Positions 6,401 through 15,300 of a DNA stretch of 16,089 nucleotides are shown here, piece after piece. Position 1 is the stretch's first letter, and each line of letters opens with the position of its first letter. Origin of the DNA: an uncultured Phascolarctobacterium sp. (GTDB lineage: Bacteria > Bacillota > Negativicutes > Acidaminococcales > Acidaminococcaceae); assembly GCA_949287345.1 (NCBI GenBank), contig CASEGD010000039.1, forward strand, positions 1-16,089, in the 5' to 3' direction. The position numbers and the translations under genes are program-made. Below the pieces are notes generated by a model. It was not told the DNA's origin. It was given only the letters and a program-made list of their open reading frames with translations, and searched no databases.

Positions 6401-8215
6401 TCACTCACTTTTTACGATATATTCGTTGTAATCGTCCAAATCTTCCACGGGCAGGATGACTTTCAGCACTGTCCCCCGCTCCGAATATTCCTGCGACAGC
6501 ACATTGGCCGTTTCATGCAGGCGCGCAGCCTTTGCGCTTTCGGCGTAAGGTATTTCCAGCGTAAGCTCAACGGTCTTGCTTTTTAAGTGCTTTTCAATCT
6601 GCTGCTGCAAGGCTTCCAAATTCAGCCGCTTAACGGCGGATATGCAGACGGTGTCTTCCTCCTGTGCCAGACGCTCTGCCAGCATGCTCTCCGGCGGCAG
6701 CTTGTCGATTTTATTGTAAACGGTTATTACAGGCTTTGTTTCCGCGCCGATTTCCTTTAAAACTTCATGCACGGCCGCTGCCTGCTCTTTATAAAGCTCG
6801 TGGCTGACGTCGATAACGTGTACCAGAAGGTCAGCTTCCGTTACAACCTCCAGCGTGGAGCGGAACGCTGCAATCAGCTGATGCGGCAGGCGCTGGATAA
6901 AACCAACGGTGTCCGTCAGGATGATTTCCTGCTTGTTAGGCAGGGTAAGCTGCCTTGTCGTCGGGTCCAGCGTGGCAAAAAGCTGGTCCTGCGCATAAAT
7001 GTCGGAATCCGTCAGCGTGTTGAGCAGCGTGGATTTACCGGCGTTGGTGTAACCAACAAGGCTTACTTCAAACACGTTGTTCTTTTTGCGCCCTGCGCGA
7101 TGCAGCGAACGCACGGATTTGACCTTTTCAATCTGCTCTTTAATAAAGGCAATGCGGTCACGGATTCTGCGGCGGTCTACTTCAAGTTTTGTTTCGCCCG
7201 GTCCGCGCGTGCCGATGCCGCCGCCCAGACGCGAGAGCATAAGCCCCTTGCCCATAATGCGCGGCAGTGTGTACTGTAATTGTGCCAGCTCAACCTGCAA
7301 TTTGCCTTCGTTGGTGCGGGCACGCTGCGCAAAAATATCAAGTATCAGCGCCGTCCTGTCCAGAATCCTGATGCCCATAACGCCTTCGATATTGCGCTGC
7401 TGCGCCGGGGAAAGCTCATCGTCAAAAATGCACAGGTCGATGTTTTCCTGCTGGGCAAAAAGCGCCAGCTCCTGCACCTTGCCGCGGCCGATATAAAATG
7501 CCGGGTCAGGCTTGGGGCGCTTCTGAATAAACTTTTTGATAACGGTAGCGCCTGCGGTATCGGCGAGCTGTTTAAGTTCTTCCAGCGAATCATCAACCGT
7601 CCACAGCGAGTCGTTTTTGCCCCACTCCATGCCGATTAAAATGGCACGTTCGGACATGACCTGCAAGGACGAGCCGCCAGTCTGCTTATCCAAAATACGT
7701 TCAATCGTAGCGACGGTATTTACAAAATTGATGTTTTCCGCTTCTTCCAGCGTGTACGGGCCGTAACATTCGGCAGTGTAGTTTTCGTTGCTGTCAATGC
7801 CGGTAATCAGCCCAAAGGTCAGCGTAGACTGCGTAATATCAGGCGACGCCACGCCGATAGCGACCATAGCGTCGTATTTATTGTTTTTTAACGCTGAAAT
7901 ATCAACGCCGCTTAAATTGGGATTGCCGCCCGGGTGCGTATGCACGCAGCGGATACCGCTTAAGCGCCCTGCTCCGCGCCTGCCACTGAATGTTGGCAGC
8001 TCAACGGTGGCGTTATCGCCGATGGAAATTTCAATAATCTGCCCGCTGCGGGTAATGTAAACGGAAATTTCGCGGTTGATAAACTCCGTAATATCGGCAA
8101 GTTTAAGTGCCAGCTCCGGTGAAACCAGCTGCGGCGACTGAAGGTCGTATAATTTTTGCAGTTCGGCCAGAACGCTGTCGCGTATGCCTTTTTTGTTGCC
8201 TGAAATCTCGCGCAT
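6401..8215 (-). CDS. hflX: Ribosome-associated GTPase HflX with an N-terminal JAMM-like domain
   Basis: HflX is a GTPase that binds the 50S subunit and splits stalled or hibernating ribosomes. The standard HflX part starts near residue 187 (MSERAILIG) and has the full set: nucleotide-binding N domain, GGGIGTRGPGETKLE (331-345), P-loop GYTNAGKST (388-396), DTVGF (435-439) and NKID (501-504). That part alone is about 418 residues, the usual family length. The first 185 residues are extra. They contain HTHPGGNPNLSGVD (92-105), which fits the JAMM/MPN+ pattern H-x-H-x7-S-x2-D exactly, and Glu49 in NREISVYIT sits where the catalytic Glu is expected. The metal site therefore looks intact. The start has GAGG seven bases upstream. 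It follows the helicase gene by 53 bases and runs into the ynbB-like gene. The GTPase call is certain; metalloprotease activity is inferred from the motif alone. Confidence 0.96.
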   Translation of the reverse strand: MREISGNKKGIRDSVLAELQKLYDLQSPQLVSPELALKLADITEFINREISVYITRSGQIIEISIGDNATVELPTFSGRRGAGRLSGIRCVHTHPGGNPNLSGVDISALKNNKYDAMVAIGVASPDITQSTLTFGLITGIDSNENYTAECYGPYTLEEAENINFVNTVATIERILDKQTGGSSLQVMSERAILIGMEWGKNDSLWTVDDSLEELKQLADTAGATVIKKFIQKRPKPDPAFYIGRGKVQELALFAQQENIDLCIFDDELSPAQQRNIEGVMGIRILDRTALILDIFAQRARTNEGKLQVELAQLQYTLPRIMGKGLMLSRLGGGIGTRGPGETKLEVDRRRIRDRIAFIKEQIEKVKSVRSLHRAGRKKNNVFEVSLVGYTNAGKSTLLNTLTDSDIYAQDQLFATLDPTTRQLTLPNKQEIILTDTVGFIQRLPHQLIAAFRSTLEVVTEADLLVHVIDVSHELYKEQAAAVHEVLKEIGAETKPVITVYNKIDKLPPESMLAERLAQEEDTVCISAVKRLNLEALQQQIEKHLKSKTVELTLEIPYAESAKAARLHETANVLSQEYSERGTVLKVILPVEDLDDYNEYIVKSE

Positions 8216-8228
8216 GATTATACCTCAA

Positions 8229-8252
8229 AGAGCAGACATTACTGCCTGCTCT
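8229..8252 (-). promoter_or_regulatory. Intercistronic hairpin between the helicase gene and hflX
   Basis: AGAGCAG and CTGCTCT (8229-8235 and 8246-8252) form a seven-base-pair stem with a ten-base loop in the 53-base gap. It lies directly upstream of the hflX ribosome binding site at 8223-8226. No T-run follows it on the minus strand, so it is not a normal terminator. It could mark RNA processing or tune hflX translation. Confidence 0.4.
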
Positions 8253-8268
8253 CTTTCATAGTAAGATT

Positions 8269-9864
8269 TTATTGGCGGCTGCGTGCCGGTTCTACATTTA
8301 CCTTGTAGCCTTTAATCGTGTTGCGGTGCATTACGCCAAGCACTTTTTCGGCCACGTCTTCCGGCACTTCCACAAAAGTAAATTTATCGTAAATATTAAT
8401 TTTACCCACGTCTTTTGCCGGAATGTCGGCTTCGATGGCAATAGTGCGCACAATATCCTGCACGCTGATTTTCTGGCTGCGGCCGATATTCATAAAGAAG
8501 CGTACCATGCCGGGACGTGCGCCCGTATTGGATAAATCCTTCGCCAGCGTATCTTCTTTCGGCGCTTCCAGTGCCTTGTTGCCTTCCTGCATCAGCTTCA
8601 ATGCTGCTGCCAGTACATCCTCCGGCGCGTATTCATCGCTTAAAAGCGTGTCGGCAATCGGCATATAGTCATGGTAATTGTTCAGTTCCAGCACAGCCTG
8701 CATGCGCGATACGATAATCTCGCGCTGGCGTTCCACAACATTGGCAGTGGTCGGCAGCTGGCGGCGCGTAATTCTGGTGTTGGCAGCGCGTTCAATCAGC
8801 TTAAGCTGACGGAATTCGCGCGGCGTAATAAAGGTCATGGCAATGCCGGTGTTGCCTGCCCTGCCGGTACGTCCGATGCGGTGTACATAGCTTTCCGGGT
8901 CCTGCGGGATATCAAAGTTGATAACATGGGTAATGTTGTCGATATCAATGCCGCGGGCAGCAACGTCGGTAGCAATCAAAATATCAGCCGTTCCCTCACG
9001 GAATTTTTTCATAACGCGGTCGCGCTGTGTCTGGCTTAAATCGCCGTGCAGACCTTCGGCCATATAGCCGCGGCTGGCCAGGGCAATCGCCAGATCGTCA
9101 ACGCCTTTTTTAGTGCGGCAAAAGATGATAATTTTGCCGTCGATTTCTGCGTCAAGCAGGCGGCAAAGCCCTTCTACCTTGTCCTTGGTTTCAAAATAAT
9201 ACTGCTCAATCAGCGGTACTGTCAGTTCTTCCTTGCTGACGGTAACGTTTTTGGGCGCTTTCATATATTTTTTGGTAAGGCTCAAAATCGGGCGCGGCAT
9301 GGTTGCCGAAAACAGCAGCGTCTGGCGTTCAACCGGCAGGTTGCGCATAATTTCTTCCATGTCGTCCACAAAGCCCATGTCCAGCATTTCGTCCGCTTCG
9401 TCCAATACCAAAAATTTAATATGGTCAAGTTTAATGGTTTTGCGGTTAATATGGTCAATCAAACGCCCCGGAGTGCCGATAACAATCTGTACGCCGCTTT
9501 TCAGGGCGCGGATTTGCCTTTCAATCGGCTGGCCGCCGTAAACCGGCAGCGCTTTAATGCGCGAAGTACGTCCGATTTTGCCAACTTCTTCCGCAACCTG
9601 AATTGCCAGCTCACGGGTCGGCGTCATAATAAGCGCCTGAATATGTTTGTGGTCGGTAATGCTTTGTACCAGCGGAATACCAAAAGCCGCGGTTTTACCG
9701 GTACCTGTCTGCGCCTGGCCGATAACGTCGTAACCGTCCAGCACCAGCGGAATGGTCTGCTCCTGAATCGGCGACGGTTCCTCAAAGCCCATATCGGTTA
9801 ATGCGTTAACTATTTTTTTATCCAGCAGCAGGCTGCCGAACATTTCCTGTTGATTTGTTGTCAT
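8269..9864 (-). CDS. DEAD-box ATP-dependent RNA helicase (CshA/DeaD type)
   Basis: A 531-residue DEAD-box helicase that unwinds RNA duplexes, typically for ribosome assembly, mRNA turnover and cold adaptation. All core motifs are visible: the Q motif region (Phe27, Gln34), AQTGTGKT (51-58), PTRELA (82-87), TPGR (131-134), DEAD (155-158), SAT (186-188), ATDVAARGIDI, and HRIGRTGR. After the helicase core comes a linker and a C-terminal DbpA/DeaD-type RNA-binding domain (roughly 455-531: VRFFMNIGRSQKISVQDIV, ending KGYKVNVEPARSRQ). That layout fits the longer DeaD/CshA proteins better than the short DbpA. The ATG overlaps the cinA stop by four bases (ATGA), so translation is probably coupled to cinA. 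Which paralogue this is cannot be settled from sequence alone, so no symbol is given. Confidence 0.95.
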   Translation of the reverse strand: MTTNQQEMFGSLLLDKKIVNALTDMGFEEPSPIQEQTIPLVLDGYDVIGQAQTGTGKTAAFGIPLVQSITDHKHIQALIMTPTRELAIQVAEEVGKIGRTSRIKALPVYGGQPIERQIRALKSGVQIVIGTPGRLIDHINRKTIKLDHIKFLVLDEADEMLDMGFVDDMEEIMRNLPVERQTLLFSATMPRPILSLTKKYMKAPKNVTVSKEELTVPLIEQYYFETKDKVEGLCRLLDAEIDGKIIIFCRTKKGVDDLAIALASRGYMAEGLHGDLSQTQRDRVMKKFREGTADILIATDVAARGIDIDNITHVINFDIPQDPESYVHRIGRTGRAGNTGIAMTFITPREFRQLKLIERAANTRITRRQLPTTANVVERQREIIVSRMQAVLELNNYHDYMPIADTLLSDEYAPEDVLAAALKLMQEGNKALEAPKEDTLAKDLSNTGARPGMVRFFMNIGRSQKISVQDIVRTIAIEADIPAKDVGKINIYDKFTFVEVPEDVAEKVLGVMHRNTIKGYKVNVEPARSRQ

Positions 9865-11117
9865 TTGTCTGTGTTCTCCGTTTCTTTAATTCTATCAATA
9901 ACCATCGAAATGGCTGTTAATGCACTGCGCATTTTGTTATCGGTGCGGGTGCCGCCAAAAATATGTTTGGCCCATTTAACGCCGTGCTCATCGGCAACGG
10001 CCATATAAACAAGCCCCACAGGTTTATCCTTGGTAGCTCCGCCCGGCCCTGCAATGCCGGTGATGCCTACGCCGTAGGTTGTGCCAAAAAGCTCGCGCAC
10101 GCCCTGCGCCATCTCGCAGGCCACCTGTTCGCTGACTGCACCGTAAGTATCAAGGCTCTCCTGCGATACATTTATCAGCTTGTGCTTGGCCATGTTGCTG
10201 TAAGTAACGGCGCTGCCCAAAAGGTAGTCGCTGCTGCCCGGCACATCGGTAATCAGGCTGCTGGCCAGACCGCCCGTGCAGGATTCCGCAAAGGCAATTG
10301 TGCTGCCTGTTCGCAAAAGCTCCCTGCCCAAATAGGAAGCCAGCGTTTCATCGTCCGTACCGTAAATATACTGTCCCAAGCGTTTGTTTACCAGCGCTTC
10401 CATAGCTGCTATCAGCGTTTTGGCTTCGTTAACCTCCATGCATTTCGCCGTAAGGCGGATGATAATTTCACCCTTGCGGGCATAAATGGCAATGGTAGGA
10501 TTGGTTTGCGATGTTATAATATCGTCCAGCTTTTCGGCAACAGTGCTTTCGCCGATGCCGCGCAGACGGATGATATGCGAATAAATAACGCCCTGTTTTG
10601 TAAAATGGTTGATTAAAAAGGGCTCCAGCTGTTTTTCGTAAACATGCTGCATTTCTGAAGGCGGCCCGGGCAAAAGCACAATCAGTTTTTCGCCGTGGCG
10701 GATTGCCAGACCCGGCGCAGTACCGACTTCATTGGTTAAAATTTCCGCGCCAAGCGGCACCATAGCCTGCTTATCGTTGTTGCCGCTCATGCAAAGCCCG
10801 CGTTTGGTAAAGTAGTTGTTAATGCGGTTCCAGGTGTCCAAATCAAGGTAAGTGCCAAGGTTCAATGTTTCGCACAAAACCTCTTTGGTTATATCGCCGC
10901 GGGTAGGGCCAAGTCCGCCGGTGGTGATGATAATATCGGCACGCTCCAAAGCCGTTTTAAACACATCTTTTAAGCGCCCGGCATTATCGCCGACCGTCGT
11001 CTGGTACAGTACATCAAAGCCAAGCTGGTTTAACCGGCGCGATAAATACTGAAAATTGGTATTTAAAATTTCGCCCAAAAGCAGCTCTGTACCTGTATTG
11101 ATTACTTCAATCTTCAT
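9861..11117 (-). CDS. cinA: CinA: NMN deamidase / competence-damage inducible protein
   Basis: CinA recycles pyridine nucleotides: its C-terminal domain (PncC) deamidates nicotinamide mononucleotide to nicotinate mononucleotide, and its N-terminal COG1058 domain has ADP-ribose pyrophosphatase activity in studied members. The 418-residue length is standard. The N-terminal molybdopterin-binding-like domain shows TTGGLGPTRGD at 65-75. The C-terminal domain shows the PncC signature AESCTGG at 277-283, followed by GSAVTYSN and GITGIAGPGG. A purine-rich ribosome binding site (AGGGGGA) precedes the ATG. It lies 15 bases after rimO and overlaps the helicase start. In many Firmicutes the order rimO-pgsA-cinA-recA is found; here pgsA is absent and a helicase stands where recA often is. 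Confidence 0.96.
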   Translation of the reverse strand: MKIEVINTGTELLLGEILNTNFQYLSRRLNQLGFDVLYQTTVGDNAGRLKDVFKTALERADIIITTGGLGPTRGDITKEVLCETLNLGTYLDLDTWNRINNYFTKRGLCMSGNNDKQAMVPLGAEILTNEVGTAPGLAIRHGEKLIVLLPGPPSEMQHVYEKQLEPFLINHFTKQGVIYSHIIRLRGIGESTVAEKLDDIITSQTNPTIAIYARKGEIIIRLTAKCMEVNEAKTLIAAMEALVNKRLGQYIYGTDDETLASYLGRELLRTGSTIAFAESCTGGLASSLITDVPGSSDYLLGSAVTYSNMAKHKLINVSQESLDTYGAVSEQVACEMAQGVRELFGTTYGVGITGIAGPGGATKDKPVGLVYMAVADEHGVKWAKHIFGGTRTDNKMRSALTAISMVIDRIKETENTDK

Positions 11118-11132
11118 GGCCCATCCCCCTTT

Positions 11133-12476
11133 TTATATTCTTTCTCCTACCGATTCGTAGGTAAAGCCCTGCAGGATGTTTACTTTAACAAAATCTCCCG
11201 GTGCAAGTTCGCCGGGGTTTTCAATAAATATCAAGCCGTCGATATCGGGAGCTTCGCGGTAGGAACGCCCGTAATGCAGCCCGGAACCGTCATCCTCGAT
11301 GCCTTCCACCAGAACTTCCAGCGTCATGCCTTCGGTATCCTGATGCACTTCTTCGGAAATCTGCGCCTGCAAAGCCATCAGTTCGTGATAACGGTTCTGC
11401 TTGATTTCATCAGGAATCTGGTTCGGCATGGCGCCTGCCACCGTGCCTTCTTCCTGCGAATAAGCAAACACACCGGCGTTTTCAAATCGCTGCTGCTCCA
11501 CAAACTCTTTCAGTTCTTCAAAGTTCTCGTCCGTTTCACCGGGGAAACCGACAATAAACGTCGTCCTGATAACGATGCCGGGGATACGCTCACGCAGTTT
11601 GGCAAGCAAGGCGGATACTTCTTCCTTCGTGTCATAGCGGTTCATCGAAGCAAGCAGGCGGTTGCTGGCGTGCTGCAAAGGCAGGTCCACATATTTGCAT
11701 ACCTTGTCAAGCATGGCAAAAGTTTCAATCAGTTCATCCGTAAAATTATTGGGGTAACAATACATTACCCTGATCCATTTCAGGCTTTCAATCTTGTTCA
11801 GTTCTTTCAGCAAATCTGCCAAAAGCAGCTTGCCGCCGGGCAAATCCTCGCCGTAACGGGTGGTGTCCTGTGCAACCACAATCAGCTCTTTAACGCCGCC
11901 GTCAGCCAGCGCGCGTGCTTCTTTCAGCACCTGCTCCATCGGTTTGCTGCGGTAAGGCCCGCGGATAGCCGGAATGGCGCAGTAAGAGCAGCAGTTGTCG
12001 CAGCCTTCGGCAATTTTTAAATACGCCGTATAAGGCGGCGTGGTTAAAATACGTGGCAAAAAGGTATCCTTGCTGGTGTAAATTACATCCGGCTTGCTGC
12101 GTTCCAGCATTATAAAGCGTTCACCGTTCATGACGCGTTTTATAATGCTGCCGATTTCGTCATAAACTTCCACGCCGACAATAGCGTCAACCTCAGGCAG
12201 CTCATTAAAAAGCTCATCAGCATAACGCTGGCCGAGGCAGCCGGTAACAATAATATGGCGGCAGCTGCCGGATTTTTTATATTCTGCCATCTGCAAAATC
12301 GTGTTGATGGATTCTTCCTTGGCAGATTCAATAAACCCGCAGGTGTTGACGATAATGATTTCCGCCTCTGCCGGGTCGTTGGTTATTTCAAAATTATCTT
12401 CGTGAATCAGCCCCAGCATGGTTTCCGAATCGACCAGATTTTTGGGGCAGCCCAAACTTACTACGCCTATTTTCAC
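11133..12476 (-). CDS. rimO: Ribosomal protein uS12 methylthiotransferase RimO
   Basis: RimO is a radical SAM enzyme that adds a methylthio group to the conserved Asp of ribosomal protein uS12. The N-terminal UPF0004 domain has the three auxiliary-cluster cysteines Cys10 (SLGCPKNLVDSE), Cys46 (VNTCGF) and Cys80 (VTGCLGQRY). The radical SAM domain has Cys159-x3-Cys163-x2-Cys166 in EGCDNCCSYCAIP, and a C-terminal TRAM domain follows (from about residue 380). SLGCPKNLVDSE distinguishes RimO from the tRNA enzyme MiaB. The 447 residues fit the family. The start is GTG, well supported by GGAGG seven bases upstream. It begins 15 bases after the broken lipoprotein gene and precedes cinA closely. Confidence 0.97.
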   Translation of the reverse strand: MKIGVVSLGCPKNLVDSETMLGLIHEDNFEITNDPAEAEIIIVNTCGFIESAKEESINTILQMAEYKKSGSCRHIIVTGCLGQRYADELFNELPEVDAIVGVEVYDEIGSIIKRVMNGERFIMLERSKPDVIYTSKDTFLPRILTTPPYTAYLKIAEGCDNCCSYCAIPAIRGPYRSKPMEQVLKEARALADGGVKELIVVAQDTTRYGEDLPGGKLLLADLLKELNKIESLKWIRVMYCYPNNFTDELIETFAMLDKVCKYVDLPLQHASNRLLASMNRYDTKEEVSALLAKLRERIPGIVIRTTFIVGFPGETDENFEELKEFVEQQRFENAGVFAYSQEEGTVAGAMPNQIPDEIKQNRYHELMALQAQISEEVHQDTEGMTLEVLVEGIEDDGSGLHYGRSYREAPDIDGLIFIENPGELAPGDFVKVNILQGFTYESVGERI

Positions 12477-12491
12477 TGTTTATCCTCCGCT

Positions 12492-13429
12492 TTAATTTTC
12501 AAACCTTACGGTTTCCAGCCATTTGTTAATCAGTGTATCGGCCTTATCCTGCGTAAGGTAATGCGTATTCAGCCACAATTTGCTGCTGTCGGTGTTATCG
12601 CCGTTAAGGCTTTCCAGCCCGGTGTTCTGCTGCAGCAGCAGGCGTTTTACCGCTTCGTCCGTTAAAAGCCAGCGGCAAAAATCCTGCGCAGCTTTGTTTT
12701 CACTGCTTTCAGCGTCAATGGCAACTCCCCACAGGTTTACCGGCGTGCCTTCGACAGGCCTTGCAACATAGGCCGGAAACGAGTTTTCCAGATACTGAAA
12801 AATATAACTGCTGCGCGTTAAGGCAATATCGGCGTCGCCCGTCGCCGTCATACGGATGGACGTAAACGGAAATTTGCCGTACTGCTCAATGCTTTTTTGC
12901 AGCTCGCGCAGGCACACAAAAAATTGCGCGTGCCTTCGGTATCACTTAAATTTTCCAGCGCAATACGCACGTCACGGATTTGTACCAAATCCTCCCATGT
13001 ACGGATGTTTTCCTGCCCCACACGGCGCGCAAAGCTCTGGTTTACCAAAAGCACAACCGGGTCATAAAAAACGCCGTGCCAGCACCCTTCCGCACTTTTA
13101 AAGCCTTCCGGCAGATCAGCCGCTTCCGGCATATCGAGCTGCAGCAGTTTTTTATCATGTTCCATCTGCACCAGCTTGCTGAACTCCAAAAGATAAATAT
13201 CAGGCTCTTTGGGGTTCTTGTCATCAGCCGTTGCCAGCCAGACTTTATATTCATGCGTTTTGTTGTATTCTTCCGCCAGCGCCTGCAATAATGCGGCGTT
13301 CTGGTCGGAAGCAAGTATTGCCTCATTGTCGTTTTTTAAATGCACAACGTCGTCAAAAACAGAACATCCTGCCATGCACAACGTAAAAACAAACAACAGG
13401 CAGCTTATTGCAAGCTTTTTTAAAGCCAT
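12492..13429 (-). pseudogene. Extracellular solute-binding lipoprotein, frameshifted
   Basis: Two overlapping reading frames together make one protein of about 310 residues. The first part (from 13429 to about 12920) has a lipoprotein signal with lipobox MAGC, then the N-lobe pattern of an ABC-type solute-binding protein. This includes DIYLLEFSKLVQM and FYDPVVLLVNQSFA, followed by TWEDLV and IALENLSDTEGTRNF. The second part (about 12920 to 12492) continues in another frame with VCLRELQKSIEQYGKF, the ATGDADIALTRSSY segment and the C-lobe. The break falls at a run of six T on the minus strand (12918-12923). One added T would read TRNFFVCLRELQKS and restore a smooth frame. An extra G just upstream (GTAQFFVCLRE) would also work. 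The start ATG at 13429 has AGGA five to six bases upstream; an earlier ATG at 13441 overlaps the ygiQ stop. The ligand is unknown and no permease gene is adjacent. It may be a pseudogene, a phase-variable gene or a sequence error. Confidence 0.85.
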
Positions 13430-13437
13430 AAACTTCC

Positions 13438-15288
13438 TCATCTTTTTTTCGGCCTGCCGCCGGTGCGCGTATGGTTCTGCGTCCTTGTACGGTGGCCGTC
13501 GTTAACTTTCAGCAGGCATTTTTCGCCGCTGCCTATTAAATCATTGCGCCCCGCTTTCAGCAAAGCTTCTTTTACAAGCTGACGGTTGCGCGGATTTTTA
13601 TACTGCATCAGCGCGCGCTGCATAGCCTTTTCGTGCGGGTTGCGCGCCACAAAAATATCGCGTCCGGTTTCCGGGTTGTAGCCGGAATAATACATTGCCG
13701 TGGAAAGGCTGCCCGGCGTCGGAATGAAGTCCTGCACCTGCTCCGGCTGATGGCCGATATCGCGCAGGAATTCTGCCAATTCAATGGCGTCATCCAAAGT
13801 GCAGCCCGGATGGCTGGAAATAAAATACGGAACCAAAAACTGCTTTAAGCCGATTTCTTTATTCTTTTTGGCAAAAGCGCGCATAAATTTCAGGTAAACC
13901 TCTTTGCCGGGTTTGCCCATATTTTTTAAAGCGCGCGGCGCAACATGTTCCGGTGCAATTTTAAGCTGCCCGCTGACATGATAACGGCAGAGCTCGTCCA
14001 TAAATTCGCCCGTTTTTTCTTCCAGCAGGTAGTCGTAACGGATGCCGGAACGGATGAACACCTTTTTTATTCCGGGAATAGCACGGATTTTGCGCAAAAG
14101 TTCAATGTAATCGCTATGGTCGCTGTCCAGATTTGGGCACGGTTTTGGGAACAGGCACTGCCTGTCGCGGCACGCACCGACTTTTAACTGCTTAGCACAG
14201 GCCGGATGGCGGAAATTAGCCGTCGGCCCGCCCACATCGTGAATATAGCCTTTAAAATCAGGCATGGCAGCAATTATTTTTGCTTCGCGCAGGATGGATT
14301 CATGGCTGCGCGACTGGATAATGCGCCCCTGATGGCTGTGAATGGCGCAGAACGAACAACTGCCGAAACAGCCGCGGCAGCTGATAATGCTGAATTTTAC
14401 TTCTTCAATGGCAGGCACACCGCCCAAAGCGTCATAAGCCGGGTGCCAGGTACGCTGATAGTCAAGGTCGTAAATTGCGTCCATTTCTTCCTGCGTCAGC
14501 GGATACTGCGGCGGGTTCTGTACTAAATATTTGCCGCCGTTTTTCTGCACCACGGTTTTGCCGTAAAACGGGTCCTGCTCCTTGCTTTGCAAAAGATGCG
14601 CCCTGGCAAACAGCCTGTGGTTTTTAAGGATTGCCTCATACGAAGGCAGCTCCACATATTCGTCAAGATCTTCAAGATTATCCGCCAGATAAGCCGTACC
14701 GCGGATATAACGCATATCCTGCATAGAAGCGCCGCCGCTTAAATAATCGGCAGCTTCCACAATCTGCTTTTCTCCCATGCCGTAAATCAAAAGGTCGGCG
14801 CCGCAGTCAGCAAGAATCGAAGGCTGCAGCTTGTCCTCCCAGTAATCATAATGGGCAAAACGGCGCAGGCTTGCTTCAATACCGCCGATAATTACCGGCA
14901 TATCGGGCCATAATTTTTTAATCTGGCGCGCATAAACAGCCGTGGCGTGGTCAGGGCGCTTACCCATCTCGCCGCCCGGCGTGTAATTATCTTTTTTACG
15001 TTCTTTTTTTGCTGCTGTGTAATGGCACAGCATGGAATCAAGGTTGCCGCCGGAAATAAGCACGGCTAAACGCGGCTTACCCAAAACGGCAAAATTTTCC
15101 GGCCTGCGCCAGTCCGGCTGGCACAAAAGCGCAACCTTATATCCCTGCGCTTCCAGCACACGGCAGATAACCGCCGGTCCGAAGGAAGGGTGGTCAACAT
15201 AAGCATCGCCGCTGACGAACAGAAAATCAATCTGCTCCCAGCCGCGCTGCTGTATTTCTTCTATTGTAATTGGCAGAAAATCTTTCAT
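13438..15288 (-). CDS. ygiQ: YgiQ-family radical SAM protein
   Basis: A 616-residue protein of the YgiQ family (UPF0313), radical SAM enzymes of unknown reaction. The N-terminal region is B12-binding-like in position but lacks an obvious cobalamin His motif (VSGDAYVDHPSFGPAVICR is the family's own signature). The radical SAM cluster is Cys307-x3-Cys311-x2-Cys314 in CFGSCSFC, with Cys304 just before it. Further family segments are GGIEASLRRFAHYDYW, the DVGGPTANFRHPAC segment and SGQLKIAPEH. The C-terminal tail is rich in Arg, Lys and Thr and may bind nucleic acid. A GGAGG site lies 13 bases before the ATG, with a hairpin between them that includes the start codon. It follows the rodZ-like gene closely, and its stop overlaps an ATG of the lipoprotein gene. 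Confidence 0.93.
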   Translation of the reverse strand: MKDFLPITIEEIQQRGWEQIDFLFVSGDAYVDHPSFGPAVICRVLEAQGYKVALLCQPDWRRPENFAVLGKPRLAVLISGGNLDSMLCHYTAAKKERKKDNYTPGGEMGKRPDHATAVYARQIKKLWPDMPVIIGGIEASLRRFAHYDYWEDKLQPSILADCGADLLIYGMGEKQIVEAADYLSGGASMQDMRYIRGTAYLADNLEDLDEYVELPSYEAILKNHRLFARAHLLQSKEQDPFYGKTVVQKNGGKYLVQNPPQYPLTQEEMDAIYDLDYQRTWHPAYDALGGVPAIEEVKFSIISCRGCFGSCSFCAIHSHQGRIIQSRSHESILREAKIIAAMPDFKGYIHDVGGPTANFRHPACAKQLKVGACRDRQCLFPKPCPNLDSDHSDYIELLRKIRAIPGIKKVFIRSGIRYDYLLEEKTGEFMDELCRYHVSGQLKIAPEHVAPRALKNMGKPGKEVYLKFMRAFAKKNKEIGLKQFLVPYFISSHPGCTLDDAIELAEFLRDIGHQPEQVQDFIPTPGSLSTAMYYSGYNPETGRDIFVARNPHEKAMQRALMQYKNPRNRQLVKEALLKAGRNDLIGSGEKCLLKVNDGHRTRTQNHTRTGGRPKKR

Positions 15289-15300
15289 TAGTTATGAAAG
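15282..15300 (-). promoter_or_regulatory. Hairpin containing the ygiQ start codon
   Basis: On the minus strand CTTTCAT, loop AACTA and ATGAAAG form a perfect seven-base-pair hairpin whose 3' arm begins with the ygiQ start codon. The GGAGGG ribosome binding site (15301-15306) lies directly at the foot of the stem. Linear spacing from site to start is 12 bases, longer than usual. The fold could hide the start codon, or bring it close to the ribosome binding site. Confidence 0.45.

Noticed and set aside
8216..8268. Rho-independent terminator between the helicase gene and hflX
   Set aside because: The hairpin has no T-run on either strand directly after the stem, so it is not a standard terminator.
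9046..9801. 251-residue plus-strand reading frame opposite the helicase gene
   Set aside because: It is the antisense shadow of a helicase with all motifs intact; it has no ribosome binding site and a Phe/Asn/Arg-rich composition typical of such shadows.
11274..12020. 248-residue plus-strand reading frame opposite rimO
   Set aside because: It lies fully antisense to a well-conserved gene, has no recognisable domain, and has a His/Phe/Gln-heavy composition.
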